Made by a program: the position numbers and the translations under genes
In this document: piece after piece, positions 59,400 to 64,000 of the stretch
Layout: each line of letters begins with the position of its first letter
Numbering within the stretch: position 1 is the first letter of the stretch
Notes under the pieces: model-generated
What the model saw: the letters and a program-made list of their open reading frames with translations, nothing else
Database searches by the model: none
What the model was told of the DNA's origin: nothing
DNA from: Acidimicrobiales bacterium
GTDB lineage: Bacteria; Actinomycetota; Acidimicrobiia; Acidimicrobiales; UBA8190
Reading direction: 5' to 3'
Assembly: GCA_035531755.1 (NCBI GenBank)
Contig: DATKSK010000001.1
Location: 1 to 64,000 of the forward strand
DNA: 64,000 nucleotides

Positions 59400-60098
59400 A
59401 TGCTCTTCCTACACGAGGTCCACGAGGTGAAGGGGGCGGCCGAGGAGGAGTTCGAATCGGCCTTCCGCGAGGGGTGGATGCCGGCGCTGGCCGCCGATGA
59501 CAACGCCCGGTTGCTCTGGTACTGCAACCACGCGCACGGCAGCGGTCCCGCGTACAACGTGGTCACGATCACCGCGCTCCGGGACGGCGCCGCGTGGGAG
59601 GGACTGGCCCGGCGCATCCAGAGCGGGGACCTTAGCGCGTGGGCGCGCGCCGTGGACGAGCATCGGCACGGCGTCACCGGCAAACTGCTCTTCCCCGTGC
59701 ACTGGTCCCCGATGGCGGAGATCGACCTGGCCACGGTCCCGACCGGCGATGCCACCCACGAGCTGTCGCTCTACATGGAGGACACCGGCTGGCCGCATGC
59801 CGCCATCGACGACTACGTGGAGTTCTGGGGGACGGGGTACTACGAGCCCATGAGGCAGCGTGCGGCCAACCTGCTCGACATCCAGGCGGTCTTCCAGGTC
59901 GCGTTCGGCGCCGGTCGCCGCAAAGAGGCGATCCTCATGCAGAAGATCGTGAACGAGCAGGTGCTGTTGCACCTGCTCACCCACGACACCGACCCCGAGC
60001 ACCGGCGCCCGGGACAGTTCATGTTCGATGCGCTGGCGTTCCGCGATCGGTGGGAGAGCAAGCTGCTGCGCACCAGCAGTTGGTCGCCCCTGTATTGA
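59400..60098 (+). CDS. NIPSNAP-like two-domain protein
   Basis: 232 residues, ATG 59400. TACAGT (59386-59391) lies 8 bases upstream, a leaderless-type promoter. LFLHEVHEVKGAAEEEFESA and LWYCNHAHGSGPAYNVVTIT form one ferredoxin-like half; LSLYMEDTGWPHAAIDDYVE the second. The pattern resembles NIPSNAP/Dabb-type tandem domains, moderately certain. Cytoplasmic. No clear operon. Confidence 0.7.
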   Translation: MLFLHEVHEVKGAAEEEFESAFREGWMPALAADDNARLLWYCNHAHGSGPAYNVVTITALRDGAAWEGLARRIQSGDLSAWARAVDEHRHGVTGKLLFPVHWSPMAEIDLATVPTGDATHELSLYMEDTGWPHAAIDDYVEFWGTGYYEPMRQRAANLLDIQAVFQVAFGAGRRKEAILMQKIVNEQVLLHLLTHDTDPEHRRPGQFMFDALAFRDRWESKLLRTSSWSPLY

Positions 60099-60257
60099 GC
60101 CCCGGCCCGCCCCGGCCCGCCCCGGCCCGGCCCGGCCCCGGCCGCTGGAAGAGCGTCAGCCTGCGCCGGTTCGTCAGCCTGCGCCGGATCGACAGCCTCG
60201 GCGGGGTGACGGGGCCGTCCGGCAACCGGGCGGCGCCGGGCCGCGAGAAGTACGCTC

Positions 60258-61085
60258 GTGGGCGTGCGGAGGACACCCGGGCGGTGGGCGTCTGCGGGCA
60301 TCGTCGCCCTGGCCGTGTCGGCCGTGGCGATCGGCCTGGTCGGCACCGGGCCCGCCGGCGCGCAGGCCACCGACGTCCACGCCTTCATGACGCTCTACGG
60401 CTGGGTCGACAACTCGCCCCCCGGGCCCGTCATCGCCCACCCGTGCCTCCACGCCACCGCCGGAGGGACGGGGACGTACGCCGACCCGGTCACCTTCGCC
60501 ACCGACGTCAGCGAGCTCGGCTGGTGCCAGGTCATCTACGTGCCGTACATGCACCGTTACTTCATCCACGAGGACGAGTGCTCAGAGTGCGACCGTGACT
60601 GGAACAACCTCCACCTCTACCGCTTCGACATGTGGGCGGGCGGGGACGCGGCGTCGCGCCACAAGCCCGAGCGTCGCGCCCTGCTCCGGTGCGAGAGCAC
60701 GTGGACGAACGCCAACTCCGTCACCGATCCGAACAACCCGTCGATCGTCGTCGATCCTCCGCCGGGCCTGCCCGTCACGACGGCGCCGATCTTCTCTCCC
60801 ACGACCGGATGTTGGAGCGGTCCCGTCGCGGAGGCCGACCCCGGGAAGCAGACGGGTGTGGTCTTGTCGAGGGTGGTGCTGCAGATCCACGCCATCGACT
60901 CCACCGCCGGCCAGACGCTCTCCTACCGTGCGATCGGGCTCCCTCCGGGACTGTCGATCGACGCCACGTCGGGCCTCGTTTCGGGCGTGCCGACGACACG
61001 CGGTCGGCACAAGGTCACCGTCACGGCGGCCGATGCGACGAACAGCGCCAGCGCCACGTTCGTCTGGGTGATCAAGCGACACTGA
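60258..61085 (+). CDS. Secreted protein with barwin-like and putative Ig domain
   Basis: 275 residues. Signal peptide RRTPGRWASAGIVALAVSAV ending near PAGAQA. The first domain has GTGTYADPVTFATDVSELGW, QVIYVPYMHRYFIHEDECSE and CDRDWNNLHLYRFDMWAGGD, a double-psi barrel pattern with paired cysteines. The second is a He_PIG-type Ig domain (YRAIGLPPGLSIDATSGLVS, GVPTTRG). GTG 60258 is followed by GTG 60264, which sits 7 bases after a TACGCT -10 box and may be the real leaderless start. Likely binds a surface or extracellular polymer. Confidence 0.75.
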   Translation: MGVRRTPGRWASAGIVALAVSAVAIGLVGTGPAGAQATDVHAFMTLYGWVDNSPPGPVIAHPCLHATAGGTGTYADPVTFATDVSELGWCQVIYVPYMHRYFIHEDECSECDRDWNNLHLYRFDMWAGGDAASRHKPERRALLRCESTWTNANSVTDPNNPSIVVDPPPGLPVTTAPIFSPTTGCWSGPVAEADPGKQTGVVLSRVVLQIHAIDSTAGQTLSYRAIGLPPGLSIDATSGLVSGVPTTRGRHKVTVTAADATNSASATFVWVIKRH

Positions 61086-61201
61086 CGCCGTGACGTCTGG
61101 CTTCACCAGGCGTCGCGCGGGTCAGGTCGTCGCCGAGGTGGAGCCGACCGTGACCCCCAGTGTTGCGGTCACGAGCCCCAACAGGGCCCGAGCCGGGTCG
61201 C

Positions 61202-61483
61202 TCAGGGGCGGCGGTGCGCCTGCACCCAGGCGATGACCGAGCCCATGGTGCCCGGGGCCGTCCACCAGGCCGCAAGATCGACGACATCCGGGGTCCCCGG
61301 GGTGCTCGGCGCCTGCTCCAGGGTGGTCACGCCGGCCGGTCGGCCTTCCGACGGTTGCGCGCCGGGAGGGACCGGGACCAGTCGGAGCAGCGACGCGGCG
61401 TCAGCCCGTGCCACCACCCGATGGGGGTCGACGCCGGCGCCCGGCGCGTCGGGTGCCCGCAGCCGGTCCGGCGTGCGTGGCAT
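61202..61483 (-). pseudogene. Possible truncated gene fragment (LVPVPPGA family) in the 61086-61648 gap
   Basis: 93 codons with LLRLVPVPPGAQPSEGRPAG and VVDLAAWWTAPGTMGSVIAW, a pattern I associate with the opening of longer actinobacterial proteins. The frame stops at AHRRP; another frame then continues SDPARALLGLVTATLGVTVG briefly before a stop. This fits a decayed or frame-shifted gene. The rest of the 563-base gap holds nothing recognised. Confidence 0.4.
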
Positions 61484-61648
61484 CGGTCGGGTCGTTCGGG
61501 GTGGTCCTCACGCCCGTTTCGACGGGCCGGGGGGCCGTCGAGTTCCCCGGCCCGGGCCCAGGGCGCGTGCTCCCACCGGGCCCCTGGACGATTGGCCCTC
61601 GACCTGCCCCGATGTCATCGGCCCGACGGGCTGAGGGAGAATGTCCCG

Positions 61649-62242
61649 ATGACGGTCGACGACCTCCCGGCCACGGCCGACGCAACTGCGGCGCGACCGT
61701 CGCGCCCGCAGTCCCGGTTGCGGGTCCTCCTCGGATGGGTGGTGTTCATCGCGGTCGTGCTCGTCGTTGCCATCGTCGCCCGCGCCTACGTCGTCCAGAC
61801 GTTCTACGTGCCCACGCCGTCCATGGTCCCGACCCTGATGCCGGGGGACCGGATCCTGGTGGACAAGCTCTTCTCGACGGTCCACCGCGGCGACATCGTC
61901 GTCTTCCACGACGTGTCGGCGGACCAGGGCGGTCCGCCGATCCTGGTCAAGCGCGTGATCGGCCTGCCGGGGGAGACCATCTCGTCGGAGGGCAACACGG
62001 TGCTGATCGACGGCAGGCCCCTCCGGGAGTCGTGGCTCGTCCCGCTCACCGGCATGTGCACGCAGGCCAGCGAGCACATCAAGACGACGCACATAACCGC
62101 CGACCACTACTTCGTCATGGGCGACTGCCGGGGCGACTCGGACGACAGCCGCTACTGGGGCACGGTGCGCGCCTCGAACATCGTGGGGAAGGTGGACGTG
62201 GTCGTGTGGCGCTCCGGGCACCCCTGGTTCCACTGGTTCTGA
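61649..62242 (+). CDS. lepB: Signal peptidase I
   Basis: 197 residues, ATG 61649 behind GGGAGA. One membrane helix (about 28-48), then the catalytic Ser in VPTPSMVPTLMPGDRI and catalytic Lys in LVKRVIGLPGETISS, and the family box YFVMGDCRGDSDDSRYWGTV. Cleaves Sec/Tat signal peptides outside the membrane. It would process several of the secreted proteins in this window. Confidence 0.95.
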   Translation: MTVDDLPATADATAARPSRPQSRLRVLLGWVVFIAVVLVVAIVARAYVVQTFYVPTPSMVPTLMPGDRILVDKLFSTVHRGDIVVFHDVSADQGGPPILVKRVIGLPGETISSEGNTVLIDGRPLRESWLVPLTGMCTQASEHIKTTHITADHYFVMGDCRGDSDDSRYWGTVRASNIVGKVDVVVWRSGHPWFHWF

Positions 62243-62358
62243 GAGGCGCGGGAGCGCCCGGGACGGAATCGGGGCGTGGGTGTCGACCGGGCCGACGCCC
62301 CGTTCGTCGTGGGTGAGGAAGGTGCTGGTGGGGCACCTGGCGGCCCGGGGGGCACGCC

Positions 62359-62782
62359 ATGTCTGACCCTGTCGTCCACGACTCCGACACCTGGGGCCTG
62401 ATCCACACGGAGCGGGCGGCCCTGGCCGGCACGCTCGGCGCCCTCGCCCCGGGCCGGTGGAGCGAGCCGTCGCTGTGCACCGGGTGGTCGGTGCGGGTGG
62501 CCGCCGCCCACGTCCTGGCGGGGGCCGAGCAGACCCCGGGCCGGCTCTTCCGGCGCATGGCGGCCAACGGGTTCCGCTTCGACACGATGATGGACCGCGA
62601 GGCCCGGCGCCTGGCCGCCGCCTCTCCGCCACCGACCTCGACTGCTCCCACGGCGCCGGGCCCGAGGTGTCGGGCCCCGGCATGTCGCTGCTGATGGCCA
62701 CGACGGGCCGCCCGGGCGGTTCCGACGGCTCGCCGGCGACGGCCTGGCGACCCTGCGCCCCCGGATGGCACCCCGGGGCTGA
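62359..62782 (+). pseudogene. Decayed MDMPI/DinB-like (TIGR03083) gene
   Basis: The first 90 codons, IHTERAALAGTLGALAPGRW then SLCTGWSVRVAAAHVLAGAE and FRFDTMMDREARRLAA, match the mycothiol-dependent maleylpyruvate isomerase N-terminal family. After 62625 the frame is wrong: another frame holds DLDCSHGAGPEVSGPGMSLL, and a third holds the expected ending LAGDGLATLRPRM before TGA 62780. The middle 60 or so residues are missing. At least two frameshifts plus a deletion. Confidence 0.8.
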
Positions 62783-62834
62783 CCACGGGCCGCCCGGGCG
62801 CCACGCCGTCGGTCGGGCGCGGCACAATGGCCCA

Positions 62835-63185
62835 ATGCACAGCGAGCGCGACGACCGTCCCTGGGGGTCGTACACGGTCCTCGACGACGCCCCGGGTCAC
62901 AAGGTGAAGCGCATCGAGGTCCTGCCCGAGCGCCGCCTCAGCTACCAGCGCCATGCACGACGTGGCGAGCACTGGTTCGTCGTGGCGGGCCACGCCGACG
63001 TGACGCTGAACGGCACCGTCCATCGCCTCGGGGCCGGGGACGCCATCGACATCCCGAAGGGCGCCGCCCACCGGATCGCCAACGCCGGTGACACCACGCT
63101 CGTGTTCGTCGAGGTCCAGGTGGGCGACTACTTCGGTGAGGACGACATCGAGCGGCTCGAGGACGACTTCGGTCGGGCCGGCTGA
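62835..63185 (+). CDS. Cupin of the mannose-6-phosphate isomerase type II family
   Basis: 116 residues, ATG 62835; CACAAT (62823-62828) is a leaderless-type -10. RPWGSYTVLDDAPGHKVKRI, LSYQRHARRGEHWFVVAGHA and GDAIDIPKGAAHRIANAGDT match the C-terminal cupin of bifunctional GMP/PMI enzymes, including the His/Glu metal ligands. As a stand-alone domain it may isomerise mannose-6-phosphate or a related sugar. Confidence 0.9.
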   Translation: MHSERDDRPWGSYTVLDDAPGHKVKRIEVLPERRLSYQRHARRGEHWFVVAGHADVTLNGTVHRLGAGDAIDIPKGAAHRIANAGDTTLVFVEVQVGDYFGEDDIERLEDDFGRAG

Positions 63186-63262
63186 ACCCGTTCCCGGCGG
63201 CGGGCCCGCCGGGCCCCGTGACGGTCAGGCGTCGTGGCGGGCGGGCCCGCCCGGTCGGCTGC

Positions 63263-63586
63263 CTACGCGGCGGGTGCGGACGGAGGAGGGACCGGCGGTG
63301 CCGGCGGTGCCACCGGGAAGCCCAGGTTGGTGGCGCGCTGGGCGTATTCCTCCCACGTGAGGTCACCGCGCGCGTAGCGGACCCGCAATTCGCTGAGCGC
63401 GGGATCGACCGGGTGGACCGGCGGTGGCCCCGCGTGCACCACGGGCGACCCGAAGGCGCCGGGGTGCCTCCACAGGCGGACCACGGCGATCACCGCCAAC
63501 ACGATGGCGGCGAGGAACAGGGCCAGCAACACCCAGGCGAGCGGGCCGGGCCCGTGATGGAAGCCGAGAGGGCCGTAGCGGTACAT
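63263..63586 (-). CDS. SHOCT-domain membrane protein
   Basis: 107 residues from ATG 63586 behind AAGGAG. One membrane helix (VLLALFLAAIVLAVIAVVRL), then a proline-rich linker and the SHOCT motif LSELRVRYARGDLTWEEYAQ at residues 65-85. A short Pro/Ala tail ends it. SHOCT domains are small oligomerisation or membrane-linked modules with unclear function. Confidence 0.85.
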   Translation of the reverse strand: MYRYGPLGFHHGPGPLAWVLLALFLAAIVLAVIAVVRLWRHPGAFGSPVVHAGPPPVHPVDPALSELRVRYARGDLTWEEYAQRATNLGFPVAPPAPPVPPPSAPAA

Positions 63587-63662
63587 CGAACACACTCCTT
63601 CTGTGACTGCACCTATCAGGTAAGCGGGCCAACCTGTGGGGCTGCTGTGGGGCCGCGCCAGC

Positions 63663-64000
63663 TCACCGGTTCGTGTAGCGGGCCGGCCGGTCGTCGCGGA
63701 AGGCCTGCAGCTGCTCCTTGGCGTCCTCGGTGCCGAGCGTCAGGATCTGGGTGCGCGCCTCGAGGTCGATGGCGGCCTCGAGGCTCGGGATCTCGAGGTT
63801 CGACCACAGCGTGGCCTTCCCCATCCACGTCCCCAGGGGGGTGTTCACGACGATCAGCTCGGCCAGCGCCAGCGCGGCGTCCACGACCTCGCCGTCGGGC
63901 ACGGTCTCGAGGACGAGCCCGATGCGGGCCGCCTCGGCGGCGTCCACCCGGCGGCCCGTCAGCACCAGCTCGGCGGCGCGGGTGGCGCCCACGATGCGCT
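63663..64000 (-). CDS. Enoyl-CoA hydratase/isomerase, C-terminal part (5' end outside window)
   Basis: At the right edge the frame is still open: RIVGATRAAELVLTGRRVDA, then EAARIGLVLETVPDGEVVDA, is the crotonase helix region after the active site, and the last 60 residues are the usual trimerisation helices (EDAKEQLQAFRDDRPARYTN). The oxyanion-hole part lies beyond the window. Confidence 0.88.
   Translation of the reverse strand, partial: RIVGATRAAELVLTGRRVDAAEAARIGLVLETVPDGEVVDAALALAELIVVNTPLGTWMGKATLWSNLEIPSLEAAIDLEARTQILTLGTEDAKEQLQAFRDDRPARYTNR

Noticed and set aside
60100-60170. CCCCGGCCCG run after the NIPSNAP-like gene as a terminator
   Set aside because: Simple GC slippage repeat without a defined stem-loop or T-run.
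1-64000. rRNA, tRNA or replication origin
   Set aside because: No stretch with tRNA-like cloverleaf landmarks, conserved rRNA sequence or DnaA-box cluster was noticed on reading both strands.

Overview
The window is a very GC-rich, gene-dense bacterial chromosome segment. GTG starts, 4-base stop/start overlaps (GTGA, ATGA) and promoters whose -10 box lies 6-8 bases before the start codon are common. The families present (F420-type LLM and PPOX enzymes, many acyl-CoA dehydrogenases, cytochromes P450, a mycobacterial-type ipd cluster, and secreted proteins with DGGVFAFGDAGFYGS repeats) point to an actinobacterium, most likely of the Acidimicrobiia type; that placement is an inference. No rRNA, tRNA or CRISPR array was seen.

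Layout. 1-9 kb: end of an amidohydrolase, an EamA-type transporter, a secreted protein coupled to a DoxX-like membrane protein, an aldo/keto reductase, a small Dabb/ABM-like protein and its MarR regulator behind a perfect palindromic operator, and a zinc-type solute-binding lipoprotein with a Fur/Zur-like box. 9-13 kb: three-gene operon of two paralogous uncharacterised proteins flanking a phosphotransferase. 13-20 kb: MFS transporter, an SDR/DapB-like reductase pair under an exact KstR-type box, a G-quadruplex-prone pentamer repeat, a PPOX protein and two P450s. 20-25 kb: MoxR-DUF58-transglutaminase operon. 25-32 kb: repeat-bearing CHAP protein, epimerase, YacL-like PIN protein, and the three-subunit transhydrogenase pntAa-pntAb-pntB. 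33-35 kb: OatA-like acyltransferase.

35.6-52.8 kb is mainly a CoA-thioester catabolic region: echA20-ipdA-ipdB-ipdC (last two steroid rings), a FadA6-like thiolase, two pairs of acyl-CoA dehydrogenases, an amidohydrolase and an LLM oxidoreductase. Two of its promoters (43.3 and 48.3 kb) share the same CTGACAC-rich operator, suggesting one regulon. An ECF sigma factor with a membrane partner and a pilin-like protein, a 42-residue basic protein and a Panacea-type toxin-antitoxin pair are interspersed.

53.7-59.3 kb is a mobile-DNA patch of lower GC: an integrase remnant, a cupin, a recombinase gene interrupted by an IS1595/ISXO2-type transposon, and a MazEF-like pair. The transposon (55015-58390) has 28-bp terminal inverted repeats and a perfect 8-bp target duplication, and carries a three-gene cargo operon plus a convergent membrane/coiled-coil gene, none of known function. 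This is the best candidate for an undescribed system here. 59.4-64 kb returns to chromosomal genes: signal peptidase I, cupin, SHOCT protein, a decayed MDMPI gene and the end of an enoyl-CoA hydratase.
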